Below the pieces are notes generated by a model, which did no database searches, had not been told where the DNA came from, and saw nothing but the letters and a program-made list of their open reading frames with translations. Both the position numbers and the translations under genes were made by a program. Positions 54,766-64,000 of a stretch of DNA of 64,000 nt are shown piece by piece (the stretch's first letter is position 1; each line of letters opens with the position of its first letter). Source of the DNA: Metarhizium brunneum (lineage: Eukaryota > Ascomycota > Sordariomycetes > Hypocreales > Clavicipitaceae); contig NC_089426.1 of the NCBI RefSeq assembly GCF_013426205.1, positions 2,480,001 to 2,544,000 of the forward strand. The letters run 5' to 3'.

Positions 54766-57627
54766 ATGCCACGGCGCCAAGCTGCCTTTGACGACTATAC
54801 CTCTGCCGTCCCGCAGGTACGAAACCTCGTGCATTGTTATTATTGGAAGTCGATACCTCATCGACATCCCATCATTGACCTTAACTAGATCATCATCGCG
54901 TCTACCGATTCTGATTTTCTCGATCATCTGATACCGGTGTTAAAAGACGCAGCACACTCCAGACGGATACCGGCTCTAATACAATGCCTCACGCGATACT
55001 CCGAGGACCGCGAAGCTGATATCGAACGTATTGGCTTGACCAAACACGAAGAATTCCTCGATTCGGTTTCGAGACTACAACATGTTCGAGAAGACACTGT
55101 CAGCCTCACGACGGAGATTTTGAAACTCAACCAATCCATCCAGGCTAGCACAGAGAAACTAGCTGAGCAGAAGGGTGCCCTGGTCAATACAAAAGCTATT
55201 CGACAGAACATTGCCGATGCAACCGAGGCCCTGAGAGACTCCTTGAAGGTACTCCATGCTGTCAATCACGCCCATGACCTCATTCGCCAGAAAAATTACT
55301 ATTCTGCTCTCAAATCTCTTGAGGATCTTCAAAACGAGTATTTAGTTCCTATATTACAAAATCGATATGCTACGCAACATCGCTTGGCTGATGTCATTCA
55401 AAAATCCATACCTGGCTCTCGAAAAGGTATTTCGGAAGCTGTCATGACCGACCTCAACACATGGCTGTTTAGAGTTCGAGAGACGTCTCAATTCCTTGGC
55501 GAAGTGGCGTTTTATCACACTGAAATGAGACGGTCCCGGCAGAGAAAGCGGGTTGAGGACGACCAATTCCTAGCCAACTTTAAGCTCAATTCGTCTATTG
55601 AACTTGTATGCGATGAAAGCGAGGAATTCGACGTACTAGATAACGAAGAACTGCAAGTCAATTTCACACCACTCTTCGAGGCTCTGCACATTCACGATGC
55701 ACTTGGCCAAAGCGATCGATTTCGTGCAGAATATGCCGCTACTAGAAGACAGCAGAAAGACCTACTTCTACCCAGCACGATTGAATTACTCACTGATGAC
55801 GAGTCTTCGCTAAGCAGCCTCTTAGAGGGCATTGCGGGATTCTCAATCATTGAAAAGGAAACCATGCGTCGTGTGCCACAATTACGCTCCGCAGCTGAGG
55901 TAAGTCCGCAGTCCCTTGCTATTGGAGCAATTTCTAACATGAACACCTTCGTTTCACAGGTCGAAGAGCTTTGGGAGTCAATGTGCGGTGCTGCTATAAG
56001 CCTAACATCTCGAGCGCTGAACGACGTAGGTAATGCCGAAGTTCTTCTCAAAATAAAAGGGTTCATCGCCCTGTTTGTTCAAACCATGGAGGTATGTGCC
56101 TTCCCAAGCTGCTGGTTGCTGTTTCCTAACCTCATACAGGGCTGGGGTTACTCAATCTCCACTCTCGACACGTTTTTGCTTACGCTATTTGACAAATATG
56201 CTGAGCTTCTCAAGCATCGATTTAGTGAAGATTTCCAGGAGGTCAGTATAATGTGTCCAGATTTATTTGATATGCCTCTAATGATCGCATCTGTCTATAG
56301 ATTGTCTCTACAGATGACTACATGCCAATGGCCATTAATTCTCGTGAGGAATATGAAAAAGTCATTAACGTTAGCTGGTTCATGCAAAGCCAAGCCATCG
56401 ATGATGTGACGTATGTTAACGGGTAAATTATATCGTCGTTGCTTGTTTACTGATGGCATTAGGTTCCCCTGTGTGCTACCCTTCTCGCAGATGTACCCTT
56501 TGTGTTGCATAGACGTTCGGAACTTTCTCAACCAGTTTTATTTCTTTTCCGATGATCATTTCCAGCACGCGGAAGTCATTGATGAGACTTTACGAAAGGT
56601 GCATAAATACTACTCATCGCGCAGGGATTCAACGTGACACTTAGCTAATAGCATTATACAGTCACTGGACGAGCTTCTCACCGAAAAGGTTTGCCGATTA
56701 TTGGTTGAGAGACTCTCTTCCCAATATTTGGGACAAATTGTTCAGATTCTTATTAATCTCGAGCACTTCGAAATTGCATGTCAAGAACTTGAACAGCTTC
56801 TCATCCGTGCCAGATCGTCAAGCTCGGCTGGCGGGCCTTTGAAACTGAACGCAACCGAAGAGTTTCGCAATAACAAGAAAACTGCTGAGAAAAGAATTTT
56901 CGAGCTCGTTAATAGCAAGATTGACGACCTAGTTGACACGGCGGAATATGATTGGTGAGTATGGTGCAATTTGTCGCCTCCTTACTGAGACATAACTGAC
57001 CCTTCCTCCATTCTTTAGGTTAGCGGCGGCTGTGGCACCAGAGCCGAGTAACTATATGCAAACATTGACTCGATACCTATCCAATATCATGAACTCGACA
57101 TTGCTGGGGCTACCGCGAGAAATTAAGGAGCTCATTTATTTTGATGCCCTATCTCACGCTGCTAACAAAATTCTGGTTGGCACCTTCATTTCTCGCCGTA
57201 CTGTAATATAAACCAATTTTTGGCGCTAATTTATATATATAGGCCCTGCCCCTGTCTCCTGAAGTCCAAAATATCAATAGCAATGGGGTTGCTGCATTGG
57301 CACTTGATGTTCAGTACCTGACTGAGTTCGTCAGTAGCCTAGAAAACGGGCAGATGTTGCGCGAAAATCTGGATGAGCTCCAACAGACCGTGAACCTGAT
57401 GGAATCAGATAACCATGACGAATTTTTTGACATCTCCATTCGAAACAAGAAATACGGCCGCGTAGATGCCCTGAATGGTCCGGTGCTCTTGGAAAAGTGC
57501 GTCGTCTAGCACCTTCACAGAATGTGTACTTACTAATAACTTCATCAGGCTTACTCCCGTATCACAAGTTGCTGGCAGAGCGGCACCCCTGTCGAATTTA
57601 TCATCACGGTTTGGCATGATGAAATGA
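54766..57627 (+). CDS. SEC15: exocyst complex subunit Sec15
   Basis: Ten exons, 54766..54816, 54889..55899, 55960..56091, 56140..56241, 56301..56410, 56463..56598, 56662..56954, 57019..57175, 57243..57496 and 57549..57627, give 774 residues. The N-terminal coiled-coil includes EFLDSVSRLQHVREDTVSLT and AVNHAHDLIRQKNYYSALKS, typical of Sec15. The C-terminal helical bundle has FPCVLPFSQMYPLCCIDVRN and FLNQFYFFSDDHF, the best conserved block, created by the sixth exon. Sec15 binds the Rab GTPase Sec4 on secretory vesicles and links them to the exocyst for tethering at the plasma membrane. Introns 2 and 3 (60 and 48 nt) are multiples of three and contain no stop, so their retention would be silent for the frame. 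Confidence 0.92.
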
Positions 57628-57866
57628 GCCAGTTGTGGACAGACTAAACTTAACCTTTAAACGCTACCTTACAAGAGAGGCAAGTAAACGTGCTTGTCCA
57701 CGATAGGCTTTAACAGCGAAACACGTTGAATTTGTAAACCAAACCAGACAACCCATGCGCCTACCCAAGCTACACCTGCTGTTACACCATATATACAAAA
57801 GCGATGCAGTTTTCTCCACGGGTCAAACTTCAGCGAAGCGGCGAAATGGTCAATTGCATACTTCAG

Positions 57867-58951
57867 CTATTCAAATTCTTCGGACGACATTGGCGCCTTT
57901 ATTATGTCACAAGTCAGTTTAGGGCTCGTCAAGTGGCTGGAAAATGCATTTTCTTACCTGTTGCGCTTGCATGGCAGAGTATGGGTACATGCCTTCCATT
58001 TCTCCATACATCGATGCTGGCGCCTGGGCTTGACCGTAGGGCGCTGACGGGGCGGGAGGCACCTGGCCAGCGTACATATTTGGATTTTGTCGATAGTCTT
58101 GATCAGTAGGAAGATGGTGGCCTGCCATATATTCCGCCGTGGCCATGGGATGTGAGGCATGGTTAGACTGAGCCATATTAGCATGCTGACCAGCCATCTG
58201 AGCTTGCCCCGGAGGTGCAGGCACAGCCTGTGGGCCGCCGGCAGACTGTGCAGCAGTTCTTTTGGCATGAGATGAGGCTTCCTCTCTTGGGACAATGTCA
58301 ATTAGAAAATCGAACATGTCTGATTTAGCCAATGCCGACGCAATGTCCGAGCGCTGGAGAGTCCGGCGTTTGTTCTCCTCAGCATGAATCCAGGCACGCA
58401 TAGTAAGCTCAGTGATAAAAATATCGCATCCTTTTGCAAAAAGAATTGGCGCTTCGGCTGAAATCATCTTTACTTCCGGATCAGCCTTCATTACCTTCTT
58501 AATACGAGCAAGTGGCAATTGGTGAATCTTGTAGTCATGTGTATCGCTCTCCAAGTGGGATATGGTTTGCTGCCAGTAAGTAGTCAAGATATCCTTGTAT
58601 TGGCCGGTCAACCCTTGATGGACCTATTAAGCAGTCGATCGAGTTAGAAAGTCAGCGTGATGACACACCAGGAGAACGGCACCAACATTTGCCCAGGGAC
58701 CAGTGTACAGCTCAGCCGGTGCAAAACCTTGAGATGCAAGCTAAATAGAAGAGTTAGAGTAGTCTAAAGGAAGTTGAATAGACTTGGACGAACTGCTGCG
58801 CATGCGCCTATGACGGAATAGTTAGCAAGGTCCGCGAAACCTAGCGAATGTAGAAGCTCCTACCATAGTGACCACCATGGCTAGGGTCATAAGCTGGAGC
58901 CGAACGGTTCGGCTGTGCATGGGACTGCTGCGACTGGGCCTGCGTATCCAT
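57867..58951 (-). CDS. HAP5: CCAAT-binding factor subunit Hap5/HapE (NF-YC)
   Basis: The main exon, 58623..57958, holds the NF-YC histone fold, including [40 protein letters not shown] and [20 protein letters not shown], preceded by [16 protein letters not shown] Gln/Ala/Pro-rich tail follows. Upstream exons are 58951..58864 ([20 protein letters not shown]) and a small exon from 58740 ([18 protein letters not shown]). A further mini-exon near 58808 (AHAQQFVQ) seems needed but its phase does not match exon 1 by eye. The C-terminus is probably spliced (57957..57897, donor GTAAGA) to end APMSSEEFE at 57867; unspliced it ends at 57919. Hap5 forms the CCAAT-binding core with Hap2 and Hap3 in the nucleus. 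Confidence 0.88.
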
Positions 58952-59467
58952 TCCAAGCGTTGATGATGTTGCCGTCAACAGAAATAAGATGAAATGTCCG
59001 GCTGCCGTATCGGCGTCGAATTTCGAATTCGTCCACGGAGAAAGTAGTGAGATAGCCTTCGCTCTCTGAATGTCCCGTGTCGATAATCTTCGGGAGCCGA
59101 GATTCGGATGATAATGAAACTGACAATAAAAGGCCGTCAATTGTGTTCGTCGTCGAGGGACCAAGTCGAGATGCGCCGATTGAGACGATGTAGGTGTAGA
59201 GTGGGCACAGACGCCCAAGGCCGCTTATTAGGCAAGGTTCACTAAACAAGCCGCGTCCCAACCACCAGCTGGAGCTTGTAGCGGGGCCAAGCTACCTGAG
59301 CTTTGATTGGACAGAGTGTATTATATAATATTCGCACTTTCGCGCCTCCGTTAATTTTTTTCCCTCCCTAGAGATCATTTGGCCCGGAGTCAGCTTCCGT
59401 ACTCAAAGATTAAACCAATTCACAAGTTGTCGTACCGCAGGCGGTAGGGCGTATATTATTAAGCGCA
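58952..59467. promoter_or_regulatory. bidirectional promoter, HAP5 / FCF2
   Basis: About 520 bp between two divergent starts. It holds a CCAAT box on the - strand at 59306-59310 (ATTGG on +), about 355 bp upstream of the HAP5 start and 160 bp upstream of FCF2. The open frames at 58841-59261 on the - strand overlap the HAP5 first exon and run into its leader. Confidence 0.5.
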
Positions 59468-60318
59468 ATGCCTAATATTGTGGATGGTAAGATGAACAAC
59501 CTGCTTCGTCAGGCTGAAGAACGACTCGAATCACCGTTCTCAGCATCATCAAGTCACGCCCAACCATCATCTGCGGTCAAAACCCTGCGCAGTGTACGCG
59601 CTGCTAGATCTGAAGAAGCAAATATTTCTGTCCGCCAGCCTCAAACACAGTCAGACACAGCGAAAAGGAATAAGGTACGGATACATCGTGTCAACTCTAC
59701 CCTCCTGCCTCGTTTTTATCCCTTGTGGTCTTGGTAATTTGGCATCCCTTTACAACGAAGGATAGTGATGAGAAATAACCGTTTTCGGTACCTTGACTTG
59801 GGACTAGTATCCGTTTTGGGTCACAATCCCATGGCTTCATGATTTTTATTATATCATAGTTACTCTGAATCCTTCACCATGTCTTTCTGTGTTGCCTTTA
59901 TTGCATTGCTCAGCATCGTTCACTTTCTATTTGCAAGCACTGACCTGTGCCAACCAATTCACAGAATACTGCTGGGTCTGAGTGGTTTGATCTACCAAAA
60001 ACGGCCCTGACTCCGGAATTCAAACGCGAATGGCAGCTATTGCGAATGCGCGGTTTACTAGATCCAAAACATCAAAAAAAGGCTCTCAGGGCAGCTGCGC
60101 CGGAATATTCCCAAGTCGGAGAAGTGATTGCTGGTCCAACAGACTTCTTCAGCGCTAGGCTTACGAAACGAGATCGAAAAGCTACCCTATCAGGAGAGAT
60201 GATAGGAGCCATAGACGGACAGAAATTGCGGACAAAATACGCAGGGATACAGCGCACAAAAGCTTCTGGGAAAAAAGCGTTCTATCAAAGACTTGTATCA
60301 AAGCGAAGGAGGAAGTAA
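59468..60318 (+). CDS. FCF2: rRNA-processing protein Fcf2
   Basis: Two exons, 59468..59674 and 59965..60318, give 186 residues. The Fcf2 domain starts right after the splice with AGSEWFDLPKTALTPEFKRE, then WQLLRMRGLLDPKHQKKALR and VIAGPTDFFSARLTKRDRKA. The protein ends in the basic tail QRLVSKRRRK. The first 70 residues are Ser-rich and poorly conserved in the family. Family knowledge: Fcf2 is a nucleolar factor needed for early pre-rRNA cleavages on the way to 18S rRNA; the human relative is DNTTIP2/TdIF2. The 290-bp intron is the longest in the window and hosts a probable C/D-box snoRNA, which suits a ribosome-biogenesis host gene. Confidence 0.9.
59757..59875 (+). ncRNA. probable C/D-box snoRNA inside the FCF2 intron
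   Basis: The FCF2 intron contains a box C, GTGATGA, at 59765-59771 and a box D, CTGA, at 59865-59868. They are closed by a perfect 7-bp terminal stem: GAAGGAT at 59757-59763 pairs with ATCCTTC at 59869-59875. The 119-nt length fits the class. The 11 nt just before box D (59854-59864, TCATAGTTACT) are the exact complement of AGTAACTATGA, which I recall as part of a highly conserved domain of large-subunit rRNA. By the box-D-plus-five rule the target would be the fifth nucleotide of that segment, an adenosine. A weak box C' (CATGATT) lies near 59839. Box, stem and guide are seen; the target assignment rests on memory of rRNA. Confidence 0.75.
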
Positions 60319-60912
60319 ATATGAAGAAACACATGGGATCTATTAATTCTATCGAAAGAACCAGCTTCCCGTGGCATATATTCCACCAGGCAGCTTTCCA
60401 CAGGGCGACCAATCGAGTCAGGTCCGTATTGTCTATGTTGCACTGATAAAGCGAGGGTCGCGAATTTCAAGCTAAGCAGGAAGAGCTTGGTTTGCAAGAT
60501 GCCCATCGCACGTGCGGAATTGTGACAGTTGACACCAATTGGTCACGGAGTGTCGGACCTGCGAGGAGGAGCGAATTCCTAGCTTGGCTAATACTATTGC
60601 AGAACCCCCGTCGGATTCAGCTGGACTGTTTGGGCGTTCGCTTTCGGAGGGTTGCCATAGTTAGGGGAATAGGCATAATGATAACTCAGACAGAAATACA
60701 TGATCATTACGATAATAATATTAACAAGCAAAACTTATAAATGCACAAACGGGTAGTACTTAGGTGAATGTGAATAATGGAGTATCAGTCCTTATGGCGT
60801 TACATGCCTTCGTTGGGCGCGTGCCAACCGTGAGCCAGAAGGATGATGCTTAGTCAAGGGTAGTGGTGGAGTCTGGTGTTGGGTAATTTGGAGTGAAGAA
60901 CCAAACCACAGC
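60319..60912. other. intergenic, FCF2 3' region and uS10m promoter
   Basis: About 590 bp. A GATGATG at about 60841 lacks a box D and a stem. No gene was recognised. Confidence 0.4.
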
Positions 60913-61836
60913 TTGGTCCGTGCGCGAGGAAATGCATCTTCTGCTCAATACCTTTCACTTCTGGCGACACAAACATTCCGAAGCAATAACCTTCGACCAC
61001 ATCTTGAATTGATCTCAGCCCCTCGACATGCCTGGCTCATTCTCGAGGTCCAAAGCCAGTGCAATACCGGCCAGCCTACCTCTTACCCTGGCCAGGACGT
61101 CAAGAAGAACTTTTGCATCTATGTTTGTCAAGCATCGCTGCCACTTCATGAAGCTATGCTCAGACTAACACTTCATAGCACTTTGGATCATGACCTAAAA
61201 TATAATTCCCAATCGCGTTCTTCAACATCGACGTCGTCGTTGGCCAAACCGATTCAGATAGACCAAGTACGCCAGCCCAGGTCGCTCCAGGCTCTCCATC
61301 TCAAACCTTTGAAGCGGGAGGCTGAATTTGGAATACCATCATGCGACCTACAGTTGCGCTCATTCAGCGTCCAGCCACTCGAGTTTTTCTCCGACTTTGC
61401 GTTGCGAGCGGCCTACTATCTTGGATTACCAGCCTACGGGCCCATTCCGCTGCCAAGGATTACGGAACGATGGACCGTGCCCAAAAGTCATTTTATTTTC
61501 AAAAAGGCACAAGAAAATTTTGAACGGGTTACTCTACGTCGTATGATCCAAATCAGGGATGGAAACCCGGAAACAGTGCAGCTTTGGCTAGCATACCTAA
61601 GGAGGCATCAGTTTTATGGCGTGGGAATGAAGGCTAATGCATGGGAGTTCAGTCAGCCAGGTCTCGACCCCTCTCAAAACATGCGAGATGAGCAACTGGA
61701 TCAGCTTGGCGACGTCTGGTCACAATTGGGTCAAATAGGTGACTTGGGCAGTCCGGAAAAGGTGGAAGATCTACTGAATAGTCGTCGCTTCAAGGATGCG
61801 GCTGGGTTAAGGCAACCACTGGCTACAAATAAATAA
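60913..61836 (+). CDS. RSM10: mitochondrial small-subunit ribosomal protein uS10m
   Basis: One open frame of 307 residues. The S10 domain at about 155-250 reads LQLRSFSVQPLEFFSDFALR, YGPIPLPRITERWTVPKSHF, FERVTLRRMIQIRDGNPETV and WLAYLRRHQFYGVGMKANAW, the standard fungal Rsm10 pattern. The C-terminal tail is acidic and specific to fungal mitochondrial forms. The protein belongs to the head of the mitoribosomal 37S subunit. The true start is uncertain: the first ATG (60913) gives a Ser/Leu-rich, weakly basic leader that might serve for import, but the ATG at 61156 (MLRLTLHSTLDHD) or an upstream exon not seen here are alternatives. Confidence 0.87.
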   Translation: MVRARGNASSAQYLSLLATQTFRSNNLRPHLELISAPRHAWLILEVQSQCNTGQPTSYPGQDVKKNFCIYVCQASLPLHEAMLRLTLHSTLDHDLKYNSQSRSSTSTSSLAKPIQIDQVRQPRSLQALHLKPLKREAEFGIPSCDLQLRSFSVQPLEFFSDFALRAAYYLGLPAYGPIPLPRITERWTVPKSHFIFKKAQENFERVTLRRMIQIRDGNPETVQLWLAYLRRHQFYGVGMKANAWEFSQPGLDPSQNMRDEQLDQLGDVWSQLGQIGDLGSPEKVEDLLNSRRFKDAAGLRQPLATNK

Positions 61837-62719
61837 GCCATGTTGATGTATTTTTAGCGTGCTCAATGTATTATATGTACGAGCTACTCGTGTTGTAATT
61901 CTAGTGACCATCGCATAATATCATGAGACCATCATAACCTGCAAAGTTCGCCTCTACCGCATAATCCAGGTAGCAGTACACCCCACATCTAGGATTGACA
62001 GACCCTGACAGCAATGATGCTTACTGATATATCGCCCCAACAACAAACCCGACTCCCAAAATAAGGCGAAAGTACTAGACTGAGGTGGCAATTTCTCAAT
62101 TATGCAGATGTAGTGTTGAATGGCCTTCGCGTTAATTTGATCAATTCGACGGTTATTGGTATATGAACGGCATTCCCTTCTTCAAAAATCGGGTTCACGA
62201 CGATGTACTACCTACCTAGGTACCTTGACGTTCTGAGAAGCACCAATTGTATCATTTTTTTTAATCACTATCAAGCTCGTACTAGTTCGACGAGGGTTGC
62301 GGAAGCATTCAATCAATATAAATCCAATATATTAAGCCTGTCACATAAAATTCTTATTCAGCTGTATTTGAATATCACGGACCAACCCCGGAAGTTGCGG
62401 GAACACAACCGTCTCTTTCATTTGTCTTTATCGGGGTCGGAAATACCCAACCACACTTGCCCTCCGGCCCAAAAAAAAGAAAAGAAAAGAAGAGAATAGA
62501 AGAGAAGAGAAAAGAAAATCGTTTCTGAAAGACTTGCTAGCCGTTTGACCTCGTTACTCAGTTCTAACGCCACTGATAGCAAACTACAAAAATTGATCTT
62601 GGTGGAGGATCAGCGCGGGGTCCTGCTCAACCTACTTACACACCCCACTTCCAGCAAGTAATATTCTCACGATGCATCCACCTGCACAAGTGCATGCCAG
62701 ACTGACCTGTAAATAAGGA
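61837..62719. promoter_or_regulatory. intergenic, uS10m 3' region and karyopherin promoter
   Basis: About 880 bp. It contains a CCTACCTAGGTACC motif at 62209-62224 and a purine tract at 62467-62518. The open frame at 62203-62499 ends in that tract and is not coding-like. Confidence 0.45.
62467..62518. repeat. polypurine tract
   Basis: About 50 bases of almost pure A/G in AAAAG/AGAAG units, about 200 bp upstream of the karyopherin start. Read on the other strand it is a CT tract; such tracts are common in fungal promoters and leaders. Confidence 0.7.
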
Positions 62720-64000
62720 ATGGAAGCAATGGAAGACAGCACCCTTCCCTGGAGCCTTGATAAAGTTGAATCTGTAAGTTGTGTTGCTACTTCTCATCTT
62801 TTTTTTTACACGGTGTTTGCATGCATCTAGTCATTGCTGAGATAGCCTGCAACAGTTGATCTCCTCACTCTACGAACCTGGTCAGCCCAATGCCATCACC
62901 GAGGCGCAGGCCCTGCTAGCCAATTTCCAATCCTCTCCTCAGGCCTGGATTTTGGCCCATGAGCTTCTAAGGCGACCGGATGAGAAGGGAAAATTCTTTG
63001 GAGCCCTCACCATTATTGTAAAACTTAACAGGGAAAGGTTGGCGATGCCAAGTTCCCTGCAGATGTCAGCAAGATAAAGCTAACGATCATCGCAGCTCGT
63101 CGCTCAGTGAGGAAAATGCACAAGAACTATTAGAGCACCTCATTGGATGGTATCGAGATTCTTTTGAGAATTACACTGGTCCCTTGGTGCCACGCAAACT
63201 ATCATCAGCCCTCGCAACTTTCTTCCTCCACTTCCATCAACTGTGGCCGAGTTTTGTTCGCCACCTTAGCATATGCCTGGCCTCATGGCAGTACTTTGAC
63301 CCTCTTTCTCTACAATCTTCCTTCGATGTAGGTCGTGTCTTGGATACGCTAGATCTGAACAAACTAAAAGCCGTCTTATGGGTCGTCACTAGTATCGTGG
63401 AGGATGTCATCAGAATTGACTGGAACACAGCAAATGGGTGAGTTAGTTCAACCGTGTGCATAGCAATTAAATGCTTATGTATTGGAGGGTCCATCTTTAC
63501 AACTCCGTTGTTCGAGAAGCCACGGATGCAGCAACTCTGTTATTCAAAGGCTTGGCCGAGACCCAGATGGCCGCTGTCAGTAACGACAGTATCAAGTGTC
63601 TCCAGGTATTTCAGTCCACTATCTCATATACAACTATCATCCATGAGCTAACAGCTCCACAACTAGTCGTGGATATTCTTTGCTCAGAAAGCATCCTCTC
63701 GCGACAGTCACGTTCTGGCCTTGTTGAGAAACCTGATGCCTAGTGTCATAGAGTCTCTTATTTCTGAAAGCCGCTTCGGTGCTTCGGCTGAGCTACTCAT
63801 AGATACTTTGTCTAATTATCCTGCTCTTCTATCAGAGCACCATTTTAACCTTTTGGTGAACCTCTTTGTTAGTTCTTGGGCGGATGAACGTTACAGCAGG
63901 CTCCTCGAGGGCGACATGGAATTCGAATCAGCCCAATTTGGGCAGTTGCTCTTGGCATTTGGCGAGGAAAAGTGCCAATGGTTAATGCAGTCTGAAGACC
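62720..64000 (+). CDS. importin-13/Kap122-like karyopherin, partial
   Basis: Five exons are visible, 62720..62773, 62856..63037, 63096..63437, 63488..63605 and 63667 to the window edge, open to the last base. The first 344 residues are present; the family is about 1000 residues long. The N-terminus shows importin-beta HEAT repeats: LISSLYEPGQPNAITEAQAL, WILAHELLRRPDEKGKFFGA (importin-beta N-terminal domain), then LVPRKLSSALATFFLHFHQL and, after an intron, IKCLQSWIFFAQKASSRDSH, which fits importin-13/Kap122 (Pdr6). Members import cargo such as TFIIA in yeast and export others. All four splice phases close. The short introns 3 and 4 are 50 and 61 bp. Confidence 0.82.

Overview
The window looks like a chromosomal segment from a filamentous ascomycete. 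Genes are single and unclustered, on both strands, and are split by short GT-AG introns (mostly 45-140 bp) with CTAAC-like branch points. The gene set fits a Sordariomycete, perhaps Hypocreales: CLU1, PalB/Rim13, Hap5, DUF2985 and yippee-like genes. The order-level guess is an inference. Exon-intron structures were worked out by hand by matching splice phases and family motifs. In almost every gene the exon lengths sum to a whole number of codons.

Layout. 0.5-3.5 kb: a PRXL2/AhpC-like peroxiredoxin (-) and DML1/misato (+). 4.2-6.3 kb: nuclear poly(A) polymerase PAP1 (-). 7.6-9.8 kb: an FHA-forkhead transcription factor (+). 10.6-14.6 kb: CLU1 (-). 16.4-17.8 kb: an SLC35F6-like transporter (+). 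18.2-18.7 kb: a yippee-like zinc protein (-). 19.7-21.1 kb: a DUF2985 membrane protein (-). 21.7-22.1 kb: SEN15 (+). 22.2-23.7 kb: a zinc alcohol dehydrogenase (-). 23.7-30.4 kb: a 6.7 kb gene-poor stretch full of short TAC/CTTAAG palindromes, with one decayed-looking coding segment. 30.4-32.0 kb: a C2H2 zinc-finger factor (+). 32.8-35.7 kb: the calpain PalB/Rim13 (-). 37.1-38.3 kb: a peroxisomal adenine nucleotide carrier (+). 39.0-39.3 kb: ribosomal protein eL29 in four tiny exons (+). 41.1-43.0 kb: VTS1/Smaug (+). 43.8-47.0 kb: TFC4, a TFIIIC subunit (+). 48.0-50.6 kb: a SLP1/SUN-like ER membrane protein (+). 51.0-53.7 kb: a Mei2-like RNA-binding protein in 11 exons (-). 54.8-57.6 kb: exocyst SEC15 (+). 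57.9-59.0 kb: the CCAAT-binding subunit HAP5 (-). 59.5-60.3 kb: FCF2 (+), with a probable C/D-box snoRNA in its intron. 60.9-61.8 kb: mitoribosomal uS10m (+). 62.7 kb to the end: an importin-13/Kap122-like karyopherin, cut by the window edge (+).

The genes are almost all core cell functions and do not form a pathway cluster. RNA biology recurs, though probably only by chance: PAP1, SEN15, eL29, VTS1, TFC4, Mei2, FCF2, the snoRNA and uS10m. The best new observations are the FCF2 intron snoRNA, whose guide matches a conserved large-subunit rRNA segment; the Mei2 gene with an 11-nt micro-exon and an apparent GC-AG intron; silent, stop-free introns in SEC15; and the dispersed CTTAAG/CCTAGG palindromes that occur only between genes.
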